DNA of 64,000 nucleotides from Pseudomonas sp. SORT22 (GTDB taxonomy: Bacteria; Pseudomonadota; Gammaproteobacteria; Pseudomonadales; Pseudomonadaceae): positions 248,001-312,000 of the forward strand of contig NZ_CP071007.1 in assembly GCF_018417635.1 (NCBI RefSeq), given 5' to 3'. Below are positions 1-8,523 of this stretch, piece by piece. The notes below the pieces were generated by a model. The model worked only from the letters and a program-made list of their open reading frames with translations. It searched no databases and had not been told where the DNA came from. How positions within the stretch are numbered: position 1 is the stretch's first letter; the number at the start of each line of letters is the position of its first letter. The position numbers were made by a program, and so were the translations under genes.

Positions 1-2
1 CC

Positions 3-965
3 GCACCCGGCGCCATGGCCGAGCAGCTCAAGGCCGAGGTGCGCACCCACACCCGCATCAGCGGCATCGACCCGGGCCACAAACGCCTGTGGATCGGTGA
101 AGAGCAGGTTCACTACCGCGACCTGATCCTGGCCTGGGGCGCCGAAACCGTGCGGGTGCCGGTCGAAGGCGATGCAGGCGAGCTGATCTTCCCGATCAAC
201 GACCTCGAGGACTACGCGCGTTTTCGCGCCGCCGCCGCTGGCAAGCAACGGGTGCTGATCCTCGGCGCCGGCCTGATCGGCTGTGAGTTCGCCAACGACA
301 TGAGCCTGGGTGGCTATCAGGTCGAGCTGGTGGCGCCGTGCGAGCAGGTCATGCCGACCTTGCTGCACCCGATGGCGGCAGCCGCGGTTCAGGCCGGCCT
401 TCAAGAGCTGGGCGTGCGTTTCCACCTGGGCCCGGTACTGACCCGCCTGCAGCGGCTGGAGCAGGGCCTGGAAGCGCACTTGTCCGACGGCAGCGTGATT
501 GCTTGCGACCTGGTGGTTTCGGCTGTTGGCCTGCGCCCACGCATCGACCTGGCCTCGGCTGCGGGGTTGCAGGTCAATCGCGGCGTAGTGGTTGATCGCC
601 AGCTGCGTACCTCCCACGCCAACATCTTCGCCCTCGGTGATTGCGCCGAAGTCGATGGCCTCAATCTGCTGTATGTGATGCCGTTGATGAGTTGCGCCCG
701 GGCGCTGGCGCAAACCCTGGCCGGCAACCCGACAGCGGTCGCCTACGGGCCGATGCCGGTTACGGTTAAAACCCCGGCCTGCCCGCTGGTGGTGTCGCCT
801 GTGCCCCATGGCCGTGAGGGCCAGTGGAGCGTTGAAGGCCAGGGCGCCGACCTCAAGGTGCTCTGCCATGACGCAGACGGCCAACTGCTGGGCTATGCCC
901 TGACCGGCACCGCCGTCATGGACAAGCTGGCTCTAAATCGGCAACTTCCGGCGCTGATGGCGTAA
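3..965 (+). CDS. rubB: Rubredoxin-NAD(+) reductase, 3' part (5' end outside window)
   Basis: FAD-dependent oxidoreductase that passes electrons from NADH to rubredoxin, in the cytoplasm. About 320 C-terminal residues are visible and the frame is open to the window edge, so the N-terminal FAD-binding loop is missing. The visible part has an NAD-binding glycine motif ([12 protein letters not shown]) and the second FAD motif near the end ([10 protein letters not shown]). Family members are about 380 residues, so roughly 60 are off-window. The position immediately upstream of hupA matches other Pseudomonas, where rubredoxin genes lie further upstream. The ATG at 15 is internal. The name is from family resemblance and gene order. 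Confidence 0.88.
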   Translation, partial: APGAMAEQLKAEVRTHTRISGIDPGHKRLWIGEEQVHYRDLILAWGAETVRVPVEGDAGELIFPINDLEDYARFRAAAAGKQRVLILGAGLIGCEFANDMSLGGYQVELVAPCEQVMPTLLHPMAAAAVQAGLQELGVRFHLGPVLTRLQRLEQGLEAHLSDGSVIACDLVVSAVGLRPRIDLASAAGLQVNRGVVVDRQLRTSHANIFALGDCAEVDGLNLLYVMPLMSCARALAQTLAGNPTAVAYGPMPVTVKTPACPLVVSPVPHGREGQWSVEGQGADLKVLCHDADGQLLGYALTGTAVMDKLALNRQLPALMA

Positions 966-1152
966 ATAACCGGCGTTCTGTCGGATTTCCCCTGCCTTTG
1001 CCCCAGCAATGGCCGCCCAGAGACTGGCGCGGCCCCTGAGGGCATGCCATTCTCACTCCGTCTGCCGCAGTTTAGAGCCTGCGGTGCCTTGGGCGCTGTT
1101 CTTCAAGAGCAGCACGGCATAACAACAAAAAAACCGTCAAAGAGGCTTCACT

Positions 1153-1428
1153 ATGCGTAAACCAGAACTCGCCGCCGCCATTGCGGAAAAGGCTGATCTC
1201 ACCAAAGAGCAAGCCAACCGCGTGCTCAACGCCGTGCTCGAAGAAATCACCGGCGCCCTGCACCGCAAGGACAGCGTGACCCTGGTCGGCTTCGGTACCT
1301 TCCTGCAGCGCCACCGCGGTGCCCGCACGGGCAAAAACCCGCAAACCGGCGAGCCGGTCAAGATCAAGGCCAGCAACACTGTTGCTTTCAAACCAGGTAA
1401 ATCCCTGAAGGACAGCGTCAATCCGTGA
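1153..1428 (+). CDS. hupA: DNA-binding protein HU
   Basis: Histone-like nucleoid protein of 91 residues that bends DNA as a dimer. It shows the HU hallmarks: an N-terminal helix pair starting MRKPELAAAIAEKADL, the core VTLVGFGTF, and the DNA-wrapping arm with RTGKNPQTGEPVKI, followed by the C-terminal FKPGKSLKD. Length is typical. An AGAGG ribosome site lies 7 bases before the ATG. A strong terminator follows, so it is probably a single-gene unit. P. putida has several HU genes; this one is hupA by its place next to rubredoxin reductase. Confidence 0.95.
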   Translation: MRKPELAAAIAEKADLTKEQANRVLNAVLEEITGALHRKDSVTLVGFGTFLQRHRGARTGKNPQTGEPVKIKASNTVAFKPGKSLKDSVNP

Positions 1429-1453
1429 TGCCTCGCACAGATCGATTGCAGTG

Positions 1454-1486
1454 AAAAACGGGCACCGCACAAGGTGCCCGTTTTTT
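1454..1486 (+). terminator. Rho-independent terminator of hupA
   Basis: Inverted repeat with arms AACGGGCACC / GGTGCCCGTT around a 6-base loop, followed by a run of T. It starts about 26 bases after the hupA stop. Confidence 0.9.
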
Positions 1487-1563
1487 ATTGCCGCCGCCCT
1501 GGCATCTGGCTAGCATACGCGGCCGCCGTCGCAAGGACGGGGAAGTGTCCAGGGAGGGCCGTG

Positions 1564-1617
1564 ATGAAGACCGAAGGATTCGCACTAACCGCTAGCGCAG
1601 GGCAACGCCATGTATGA
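1564..1617 (+). CDS. Possible 17-residue leader peptide overlapping the next gene
   Basis: A short open frame (MKTEGFALTASAGQRHV) begins 5 bases after a strong AGGGAGGG ribosome site, better than that of the gene at 1610. Its stop (1615-1617) lies just inside the start of that gene. The arrangement would allow translational coupling. It may equally be chance; nothing else supports it. Confidence 0.25.
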   Translation: MKTEGFALTASAGQRHV

Positions 1618-1828
1618 CGGCTTGACCTTGCCCAACTACCTGGCGGGCGTTGCCGACAGCGACCTGTTCGGCAGCCTGGCCTTTGTCTGCCTGATATTGA
1701 TACTCACCAGCCTGCACCGACGCTGGCGTGACCAGCTCTGGCATCGCCTGCTGACGTTCATTTGCCTGACCACCGTGGTGGTCATGGAACTGGTGGGTTC
1801 CTACTATGCGAACCTGCCGCCGGCATGA
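1610..1828 (+). CDS. Small two-helix membrane protein, unknown function
   Basis: Protein of 72 residues, not recognised. Two hydrophobic segments (about residues 20-37 and 45-66) are separated by a basic stretch (SLHRRWRDQLWHR), predicting a hairpin in the inner membrane with a cytoplasmic loop. It is the first gene of a tightly packed six-gene cluster: its stop overlaps the next start as ATGA. An AGGG lies 8 bases before the ATG, and a short upstream frame overlaps it. I know no family to assign it to. Confidence 0.6.
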   Translation: MYDGLTLPNYLAGVADSDLFGSLAFVCLILILTSLHRRWRDQLWHRLLTFICLTTVVVMELVGSYYANLPPA

Positions 1829-2157
1829 GCAAAGGCAAAGGGTTGGCCCTGGCGTTGCTGGTACTCCTGCTGCTGCCAGGCGTGACCACGCCGTTGTATT
1901 CGAACGCGCTGCTGCTGTGGATGGAGCCTGACAACTTCATCCCCGCCGAATCCTCAATGCTGACCTTCGAGCCCTACCAGATTTCCCAGGGCTCCTCGTC
2001 CTACTGGCTGTACGGCCAGGACAAGCACAACTACTACCACTTCACCTACGAAGCCGCGCACCCCTATCGCTATATCCCCCGCGACAACAACTGCCCGGGC
2101 TTCGACAGGAACGATGTGCGCAGCTGGTGCCAGGCTTTGCAAGGAAACTCCCGATGA
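1825..2157 (+). CDS. Small exported or anchored protein, unknown function
   Basis: Protein of 110 residues starting at the ATG that overlaps the previous stop (ATGA). Residues 5-25 form a signal peptide or membrane anchor (LALALLVLLLLPGV). The rest is polar and aromatic, rich in Tyr, with two cysteines near the end (NNCPGF and SWCQ) that could form a disulfide in the periplasm. Not recognised. Its stop overlaps the next start, again as ATGA. The protein encoded at 2531 has the same plan (anchor plus a C-terminal Cys pair). Confidence 0.65.
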   Translation: MSKGKGLALALLVLLLLPGVTTPLYSNALLLWMEPDNFIPAESSMLTFEPYQISQGSSSYWLYGQDKHNYYHFTYEAAHPYRYIPRDNNCPGFDRNDVRSWCQALQGNSR

Positions 2158-2534
2158 TCAAACGCTGGCTGATCGCCCTGGCCGTGCATGCGCTGGCTTG
2201 CTTCCTGTTCCTGGTGCTCAACGACATCGGGGTTCATTACTACAAGCAGATCTACGGCGGCTTCACCGCCCGCGGCGTGGCGTCTGGCGCCATTTTCTGG
2301 CTGGTGTTCGATGTGATGGTGATCTTCAGCCTGGTGATCGTTTTCGTGCCGAGGCTCAAGCACAAACTCATGATCAATGGCGCGCTGGTGGCGTTGATCA
2401 TCTACTGGCTGATGCCGGATCACCCGGTGCGAACGATGTTTTTCAGCCCGCTGGCCGGTGGTCTGACTTTCCTGGCGATAATGCTTGCCCACTGGTTGGG
2501 CCGGCTGAATGTATTCAACAAGGATCGGTCTTGA
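2154..2534 (+). CDS. Four-helix membrane protein, unknown; paralogue of the protein at 4056
   Basis: Protein of 126 residues with about four hydrophobic segments. The start is the ATG overlapping the upstream stop, with AAGGAA 7 bases before it. It shares a clear pattern with the protein encoded at 4056-4445: a GG-[FL]-x2-RGVA motif after helix 1, VPRLK after helix 2, and P-x-HP-x-R-x-MF before helix 4. The two copies flank the anchored and Sel1-type genes, so the pair looks like an old duplication within the cluster. No known function is recognised. Confidence 0.7.
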   Translation: MIKRWLIALAVHALACFLFLVLNDIGVHYYKQIYGGFTARGVASGAIFWLVFDVMVIFSLVIVFVPRLKHKLMINGALVALIIYWLMPDHPVRTMFFSPLAGGLTFLAIMLAHWLGRLNVFNKDRS

Positions 2535-3061
2535 AACGTAGGCACTATTTTGCCCTGGCGATGGTTGGGGCATTGGTACTTTGGGTGGGACACAACATCC
2601 AGGTATTGATCGATCGGCCAGGCGAAGTCAGGGTGGTCAGCGAGTCGGGCCGTTATCTCATGGAGAATGTGCCGGTTGGTGGCTGGCTGGTGCCTTTCGA
2701 TGACCTGGCCTACCTGCGTTTCATTGACCGCAGCAATCAAAAGCAGGTTTACCGCACGCCGCTGTTCTCGCAGACCTCTTTGGACATGCGCGATTACGAA
2801 GACAACGGCACTGTCGGCATCGTCTGGATCAGCTTGTACAAGGCTGATGGGCATATCGAGATCGCCATACCCAACTGGAAGCCCCATTGGCTCAACTACT
2901 TCATCAGCAATACGCCCTATGACGTGGCCGACGAGCAGGCCGATTGCCGCAAGCCGGAAAACGCCCTGCGCTTTATCCGCGATGTGCTGGGTTACTGGCT
3001 GGGTTTCAGTGACTACTGGTGTACTCCCACTCAACAGCTGATCGACAGAGGCAAACCATGA
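2531..3061 (+). CDS. Membrane-anchored periplasmic protein, unknown function
   Basis: Protein of 176 residues read from a TTG that overlaps the previous stop (TTGA). N-terminal positively charged residues (KRRH) and a hydrophobic stretch at about 6-22 predict a single N-terminal anchor. The remainder is soluble, with two late cysteines (ADCRK and YWCTP). Not recognised. It ends in an ATGA overlap with the Sel1 gene. The TTG start is inferred from the coupling pattern seen across the cluster; an in-frame start further upstream would run inside the preceding gene. Confidence 0.62.
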   Translation: MKRRHYFALAMVGALVLWVGHNIQVLIDRPGEVRVVSESGRYLMENVPVGGWLVPFDDLAYLRFIDRSNQKQVYRTPLFSQTSLDMRDYEDNGTVGIVWISLYKADGHIEIAIPNWKPHWLNYFISNTPYDVADEQADCRKPENALRFIRDVLGYWLGFSDYWCTPTQQLIDRGKP

Positions 3062-4065
3062 AAGGCTTTGCGACGACGTGGCGGCAGTGGTTCTGCTCGT
3101 TCCTGCTGCTGGCCGGGGCGACAACCTGCGCTGGTGCCCCGGCGGACATGCCGGACTGCTCCGACAACGATTTTGGCGCCTTTTTCGCCGCTTTTGCCCA
3201 GAGCGAAGCGCTGCAGCAGTCGCTGGTGGCTGACCCGCTGATCGAGCAGCGGATCTACCCCGGTCGCAAGCAACCGCGTGTGGCGATCCGCAAGCTGGCC
3301 CCGGAGCAGCGCCCGTCGCTGGCCTTGCTACAGCCGGCCAAGCGTGCCGCGCTGGGGCTGGTGGTCGAGCAGGAGGGTAGCCGGCAAGTGGTGTTGCACG
3401 ACACCAAGGGCGAACTGCTCAAGGTCTATACCTTTACCCGCGGCCAATGCTGGGTGTTACAGCGGATCGATGACTGGTCGCTGGCGGGCTTCTTTACCGG
3501 GCGCCAGGAGAAGGTTGCCGGCGAGCTGGATGTCGAGCGCGCCAGGCTCTATGAGAATCTGGGCAGGGCAGGGCTCTACGACAACCCTGGGCAACTGATG
3601 AACGCCGCCCTCAACAGTCTGCTCAGTGCCGCTACCAAGGGCAACAACGAGGCCGCAGTCCAGGCGGTCATCCTGATTTTTTCAGGGGATGCCGAACGAC
3701 TGCCGGACTCGACCATCGTTCAGCTCCTGGAGGCGGCTATGGTCACTGAACGGGACGCCGGGGCCATGCTGGCGCACTTCGTTTGCTACGGCGAAGAGTA
3801 TGCCGAGGACCGGGTCTGCCAGGACCCGGGCAAAGCGCTTCAAGCCTTGCGCCAATCGGCGAAGCTGGAGTCGCCGCGGGGGCTGGTGGAGCTTGGCTTT
3901 GCCTACGAGGCAGGCAAGCTTGGCCAGCAGGACAATGACCGCGCCATGGCTTGCTACCAGCAAGCGGCACTGGAGGCCAGCGGTTACCGCGACAGCGCCG
4001 TGGACGGTATCAAGCGCCTGAGCGACAAAGGCGTGGTCGAAGACGAGACACAGAAATGCTTGTAA
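3058..4065 (+). CDS. Exported Sel1-repeat-like protein
   Basis: Protein of 335 residues with an N-terminal signal peptide (about 1-26, ending near TTCAGA). A middle domain begins at FGAFFAAFAQSEALQQ. The C-terminal part is helical with a Sel1/TPR-like unit (about residues 275-310: GLVELGFAYEAGKLG then NDRAMACYQQAAL). Sel1 repeats usually serve as protein-protein scaffolds, here probably in the periplasm. The start overlaps the upstream stop; its 3' end overlaps the next gene by 10 bases. Exact function is unknown. Confidence 0.72.
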   Translation: MKGFATTWRQWFCSFLLLAGATTCAGAPADMPDCSDNDFGAFFAAFAQSEALQQSLVADPLIEQRIYPGRKQPRVAIRKLAPEQRPSLALLQPAKRAALGLVVEQEGSRQVVLHDTKGELLKVYTFTRGQCWVLQRIDDWSLAGFFTGRQEKVAGELDVERARLYENLGRAGLYDNPGQLMNAALNSLLSAATKGNNEAAVQAVILIFSGDAERLPDSTIVQLLEAAMVTERDAGAMLAHFVCYGEEYAEDRVCQDPGKALQALRQSAKLESPRGLVELGFAYEAGKLGQQDNDRAMACYQQAALEASGYRDSAVDGIKRLSDKGVVEDETQKCL

Positions 4066-4445
4066 CTCCCCCTTACCGCCTGGCAATCGCTCTGGTTGTG
4101 CACCTGTTGGCCATTGTCACTTACCTGTGGCTGCACAACACTGGCATGACAATGTACCGGCAGATGGCCGGCGGGCTGATGTCGCGCGGCGTCGCGATCG
4201 GCATGGGCATGTACCTGATCTTCTACTTCGTGGTGTTGATGAACCTGGCGATCGCGCTGGTGCCGCGGCTCAAGTGGCGGTTGCTGCTGGCGGCGGCCAT
4301 TCCTGCCGCAATCCTGCTCTACCTGTTGCCCCAGCATCCGCTGCGCGCAATGTTTTGCAGCGTGCTGGGGTTGTCTACGGCACTGGCGGCTGTCGGCGCG
4401 AACCAGTTGATTCTGTACGCGTTGAGCAGGTTCAGGCGTCAGTGA
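4056..4445 (+). CDS. Four-helix membrane protein, unknown; paralogue of the protein at 2154
   Basis: Protein of 129 residues with about four membrane segments, last gene of the cluster. The ATG lies inside the end of the preceding gene. It shares the GGLMSRGVA, VPRLKWRL and LPQHPLRAMF motifs with the protein at 2154-2534, which makes duplication clear by eye. No family name is known to me. No obvious terminator follows; about 117 bases separate it from the SCP2-like gene. Confidence 0.7.
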   Translation: MLVTPPYRLAIALVVHLLAIVTYLWLHNTGMTMYRQMAGGLMSRGVAIGMGMYLIFYFVVLMNLAIALVPRLKWRLLLAAAIPAAILLYLLPQHPLRAMFCSVLGLSTALAAVGANQLILYALSRFRRQ

Positions 4446-4562
4446 ATAACCCGGTTACAAGGCCAACGGCGGCTATCATCGGGTAAAGCGTAGAGAACTA
4501 TGGCGTTTTTGTAGCGAGACTATAAACTGCTTCGCCAGTCACTTTTTAGCCGAGGCGTGCAC

Positions 4563-4937
4563 ATGAAGTTTCGCTTTCTCCTTTGGGCCATGGGCCTGCT
4601 GATGGCCAAAGCCAGCCGCAACAACCCTGCCTTTCAGCAGCAACTGGCCGACAAGGACCTGGTGTTCCAGCTGCAGACCCTCGATGGCAAGGCGGCGCGC
4701 CATTTCATCGTCAAGGACCTGCGAATCAGCAGCAAATCCGGCACTCACCCTGCGCCAGCTTTCGCTATCGCCTTCAAGGATGCCGCGTTCGGTTTTGCCA
4801 CCCTGCAGGCCAAGAACAAGCAACTGGCCTTCATGCAGGGGATTCAGGACAAAAGCATCCAGATCAAGGGCAACCCGGCGCTGGTGATCTGGTTCCAGGG
4901 CCTGATGAAGTACCTGAAACCGAAAAAGAAGGCCTGA
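4563..4937 (+). CDS. SCP2-like (sterol-carrier-like) domain protein
   Basis: Protein of 124 residues whose strand pattern and LQAKNKQLAFMQGIQDKSIQIKG segment (split here as LQAKNKQLAF, then MQGIQDKSIQIKG) resemble the SCP2 lipid-binding fold. The ATG at 4563 is preferred over the GTG at 4557 because GAGG lies 7 bases before the ATG and only one before the GTG. A homologue sits between hupA and the HDOD gene in P. aeruginosa, as I recall, so this gene is core while the six-gene cluster upstream is not. The substrate is unknown. Confidence 0.65.
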   Translation: MKFRFLLWAMGLLMAKASRNNPAFQQQLADKDLVFQLQTLDGKAARHFIVKDLRISSKSGTHPAPAFAIAFKDAAFGFATLQAKNKQLAFMQGIQDKSIQIKGNPALVIWFQGLMKYLKPKKKA

Positions 4938-4959
4938 CCGCCAAGGTCAGGCTTACGCC

Positions 4960-6360
4960 TCAGTGCTGGCTGAATTGCGAGGCCAGCTCACGCAGCATGG
5001 CTTCGGCTTCCAGCACCTTGTTGACCACGTCCTCGGCTTTTTCGCGGGTCAGGTTCAGACGCTCGAGCAGCTCGTCGGGGATGCTTTCCTGCGGCCCCGA
5101 GCCGATTCCGCGCGAGCGCAGCAGGCGTACCGCCAGGCACACCAGGTTGGGGAAGGCGGCGCAGTCGCCGGCATAGGTCGGGTCGTGCTGGAAGCGCAGG
5201 GCGGTGGACAGCTCATCCGGCATGTCCCAGTAGCGCATCAGCCAGGCGCCGATCTGCTCGCGGCTGATGCCCAGCAGGTGTTGCTCGACGTAGCTGTGGC
5301 ACAGGTGCGGGTTGACCTCCAGGTGCCGGCAGATCAGCGAGAAATGCGGCGGGAACACATGCGCCAGCAACAGGTAGCCGAAGTTGTGCAGCAGCCCGGC
5401 CAGGTAGGTCAGGCCCGATTCCGGGCGCTCGGCCCGCGGCATGGCCCGGGTCAGGCCCTCGATCACCGCAGCGGTGTAGATCGATTGCTGCCAGTACGGT
5501 GTGGTCTGTTGCGGGTGGTCCTTGGGCAGGCTCAGGGTTTTGCCCAGCGCCAGGCCCAGGGCCAGGTTGATCACCAGGTCAAAGCCGAGCACGCGAACGA
5601 TGGCGTCTTCCACCGAGCGGATCTTGCCCGGTGAGGCGTAGTAGGGCGAAGCCGCCCAGCTGACCACTTGCGCAGCAAGGGCCGGGTCGGTTTCGACCAC
5701 GCCGGTGATGTCATCGATGGTGGCGTTGGGGTCGACCCGCAGCTTGATGATTTTTTGCGCGGTTTCCGCCAGCGGCGGGATCTCGATGGTGCTTTCCAGG
5801 CGCTGCTGGATGCGCCGGGCGGTGAATGCCTGGACGGCCTGGGAAATTTCTTCGCGGTCGTCGTGGGGGCGGTCGAGATTTGGGCGGATGCTGGTCAGCA
5901 GTTCGCCGAAGTTGCCGGCGCTGGCCTTGCTGAGCATCTTCTTGAAGTCGTCGCGCTCGATCTCCAGCAACAACCCGGCTTCACCGGAGTGAATCAGCAG
6001 GCGCTCGGGACGCAGCAGGCTTTCTTCGTACAGGCACGGTGAGCTGGTCAGCGCCGGAATCCCCGGGAGGATCTTCAGGCCGTGCTTTTCCAGCATGTGG
6101 CGCAGGCGTTCCAGCGGTACCGCAGCCAGCTTGCGGCCGGTCAGCTCGGTCAGGCGGCTGAGGTCGAGCAACTGGTTTTGCGGGAACAGCACCATCAACG
6201 CGCCGACTTCGTCGTCCAGCAGTACGGCCTGCACTTTGGCGGCGGCCGGCAGCTGCGGATGGTCGGTCACTTCGCGGTAGGCGATGCCGAGCTTGTCGAG
6301 CAGCAACCGGATAACAGACGGAGCGTGGGGGGTTGCGGTGTCCAGAGCAACTTCAGTCAT
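4960..6360 (-). CDS. HDOD domain protein with an N-terminal YbaK-like domain
   Basis: Protein of 466 residues. The N-terminal third (about 15-150) resembles the aminoacyl-tRNA-associated YbaK fold (VTDHPQLPAAAKVQAVLLDDE). The C-terminal part (about 190-400) is an HDOD domain with IPPLAETAQKIIKL and DPALAAQVVSWA near its start and LTYLAGLLHNFGYLLLAHVFP later. HDOD proteins act in signalling without the metal site of HD phosphodiesterases. The ATG at 6360 is chosen over one ten codons upstream because MTEVALDT fits the start of the conserved part; neither has a good ribosome site. Confidence 0.8.
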   Translation of the reverse strand: MTEVALDTATPHAPSVIRLLLDKLGIAYREVTDHPQLPAAAKVQAVLLDDEVGALMVLFPQNQLLDLSRLTELTGRKLAAVPLERLRHMLEKHGLKILPGIPALTSSPCLYEESLLRPERLLIHSGEAGLLLEIERDDFKKMLSKASAGNFGELLTSIRPNLDRPHDDREEISQAVQAFTARRIQQRLESTIEIPPLAETAQKIIKLRVDPNATIDDITGVVETDPALAAQVVSWAASPYYASPGKIRSVEDAIVRVLGFDLVINLALGLALGKTLSLPKDHPQQTTPYWQQSIYTAAVIEGLTRAMPRAERPESGLTYLAGLLHNFGYLLLAHVFPPHFSLICRHLEVNPHLCHSYVEQHLLGISREQIGAWLMRYWDMPDELSTALRFQHDPTYAGDCAAFPNLVCLAVRLLRSRGIGSGPQESIPDELLERLNLTREKAEDVVNKVLEAEAMLRELASQFSQH

Positions 6361-6438
6361 GGTCTGTATCCAAAATTTTTTCAATCGCATGAGTATAACC
6401 AGCTTGAACCCCGGGCTGGCCGCAATCTGGGACGGGCG

Positions 6439-8514
6439 TCACACTTGGCCGTATTGCTGGCCGTGGCGCAGCCAGCGTTCCAGCAAGGGGCTGACGTGTG
6501 ACGGCCAGCGGGCTAGCAGGGCCTGGGCGGCGTCGCGCACGGCGGGCAGCAGGTCAGCGTCGCGCATCAGGTCGGCGACCTTGAATTGCAGCAGGCCGGT
6601 CTGGCGGGTGCCGAGCATTTCACCCGGGCCGCGCAGCTCCAGGTCTTTCTCGGCGATGATGAAGCCGTCGTTGGTCTCGCGCATGATCCCCAGGCGTTCG
6701 CGGCCGATCTGCGACAGCGGCGGGTGATACAGCAGCACGCAATGGCTCACCGCGCTGCCCCGGCCAACCCGGCCTCGCAGCTGGTGCAATTGGGCCAGGC
6801 CCAGACGCTCGGGGTTCTCGATGATCATCAGGCTGGCATTGGGCACGTCGACACCAACCTCGATCACCGTGGTTGCCACCAGCAGCTGCAAATTGCCCTG
6901 CTTGAATTCGGCCATCACCGCGGCTTTCTCCGCAGGTTTCATGCGCCCGTGAATCAGGCCGACACGCAACTCGCCCAAGGCGCTGCTAAGTTCCTCGTAA
7001 GTGGTTTCGGCGGCCTGGCAGGTGAGCTCTTCAGATTCTTCGATCAGGGTGCAGACCCAGTAGGTCTGGCGCCCTTCGGCGCAGGCCGCGCGCACCCGCT
7101 CGACCACTTCGAAGCGCCGGCTGTCGGTTACCAGCACGGTGTTGACCGGGGTGCGGCCTGGCGGCAATTCGTCGAGGATCGAGGTGTCCAGGTCGGCATA
7201 GGCGCTCATGGCCAGGGTGCGCGGGATCGGCGTGGCGGTCATGATCAGCTGGTGCGGGCACAGTTGACCGCCCACGCCTTTCTGGCGCAGGGCCAGGCGC
7301 TGCTGCACGCCGAAGCGGTGCTGTTCGTCGATGATCGCCAGGGCCAGGTTCTTGAACTTCACTTCTTCCTGGAACAGGGCATGGGTGCCAACCACCATCG
7401 GGGCGCCGGCGGCGATCTGTTCCAGGGCGCTGCTGCGTGCCTTGCCCTTGAGCTTGCCGGCCAGCCAGGCGACTTCGATGCCCAGCGGCTCCAGCCAGCG
7501 CTTGAAGGTGATGAAATGCTGCTCGGCGAGGATCTCAGTGGGTGCCATCAGCGCCACCTGGTAACCGGCTTCCAGCGCTTGCAGGGCAGCGAGGGCAGCG
7601 ACCACGGTCTTGCCGGCGCCGACATCGCCTTGCACCAGGCGCAGCATCGGCTCTGGCTGGCTGAGGTCGTAGGCGATCTCGTTGCCCACGCGTTGCTGGG
7701 CACCGGTTGGTGCAAAGCCGAGGTTGGCCAGGTACTGCTGGGGCAAGCGGCTGGCCTTGGGCAATACCGGCGCACGCTGGGCGCGCAGGCTTTCGCGCAG
7801 GCGCTGCTGGGACAGCTGGTGGGTCAGCAGCTCTTCGAACGCCAGGCGGTGCTGGGCCCAATGGTGGCCTTCGGCGAGCTCATCGACGTCGGCATCGGCC
7901 GGTGGGTGGTGCAGGTAGCGGATCGCATCGTCCAGCGGCGCCAGTTGGTAATCCCCGGCCAGTTCGTCCGGTAGCCAGTCCGGCAGGCTGCGCGGGCCGA
8001 GCAGGGCCAGGCTCTGCTGGCACAGCTGGCGCAGGCGCTGCTGGGTCAGGCCTTCGGTGGTCGGGTAGATCGGGGTCAGGGTCTGCTCCACCGGGGCCGG
8101 CTCGTCGCCGGTCAGCGCGCGGTATTCCGGGTGGTAGATTTCCAGCCCGGAAGCACCCGGGCGCGCTTCACCGTAGCAGCGCAGGTGGGTGCCGCGCTTG
8201 AGGCCTTCCTTCTGCGCGTTGCTGAAGTGGTAGAAGCGCAGGCTCAGAACGCCGCTGCCGTCGCCCAGGCGCACCAGCAGGCTGCGGCGCTTGCCCATGA
8301 CCACGTCGGTGCCACTGACCACGCCTTCGATCACTGCATCCTGGCCCGGGCGCAGGGCGCCGATGGGCACCACGCGGGTGCGGTCCTGATAGCGCAGCGG
8401 CAGGTGGAACAGCACGTCCTGGAGGTTCTCCAGGCCGACCTTGGCGAGTTTTTCGGCCATGGCCTCGCCGACTCCCTTGAGCGCGGTCACCGAGACCTGG
8501 GACAACTCCGGCAT
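6439..8514 (-). CDS. recG: ATP-dependent DNA helicase RecG
   Basis: Branch-migrating helicase of 691 residues that remodels stalled forks and Holliday junctions. It has the N-terminal wedge/OB domain (VSVTALKGVGEAMAEKLAKVG, and RYQDRTRVVPIGALRPGQ), Walker A GDVGAGKT, the DEQH box (IIDEQHRFGVQQR), TATPIPRTLA, and motif VI QLRGRVGRG. Full length for the family. It lies 9 bases downstream of oxyR on the same strand; oxyR-recG linkage is known in Pseudomonas, so the helicase is probably co-transcribed with the peroxide regulator. Confidence 0.97.
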   Translation of the reverse strand: MPELSQVSVTALKGVGEAMAEKLAKVGLENLQDVLFHLPLRYQDRTRVVPIGALRPGQDAVIEGVVSGTDVVMGKRRSLLVRLGDGSGVLSLRFYHFSNAQKEGLKRGTHLRCYGEARPGASGLEIYHPEYRALTGDEPAPVEQTLTPIYPTTEGLTQQRLRQLCQQSLALLGPRSLPDWLPDELAGDYQLAPLDDAIRYLHHPPADADVDELAEGHHWAQHRLAFEELLTHQLSQQRLRESLRAQRAPVLPKASRLPQQYLANLGFAPTGAQQRVGNEIAYDLSQPEPMLRLVQGDVGAGKTVVAALAALQALEAGYQVALMAPTEILAEQHFITFKRWLEPLGIEVAWLAGKLKGKARSSALEQIAAGAPMVVGTHALFQEEVKFKNLALAIIDEQHRFGVQQRLALRQKGVGGQLCPHQLIMTATPIPRTLAMSAYADLDTSILDELPPGRTPVNTVLVTDSRRFEVVERVRAACAEGRQTYWVCTLIEESEELTCQAAETTYEELSSALGELRVGLIHGRMKPAEKAAVMAEFKQGNLQLLVATTVIEVGVDVPNASLMIIENPERLGLAQLHQLRGRVGRGSAVSHCVLLYHPPLSQIGRERLGIMRETNDGFIIAEKDLELRGPGEMLGTRQTGLLQFKVADLMRDADLLPAVRDAAQALLARWPSHVSPLLERWLRHGQQYGQV

Positions 8515-8523
8515 GGTGCTTTC

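Noticed and set aside
1065..1084. Hairpin CCGCAG/CTGCGG after rubredoxin reductase
   Set aside because: Six-base stem with no T run; too weak to call a terminator.
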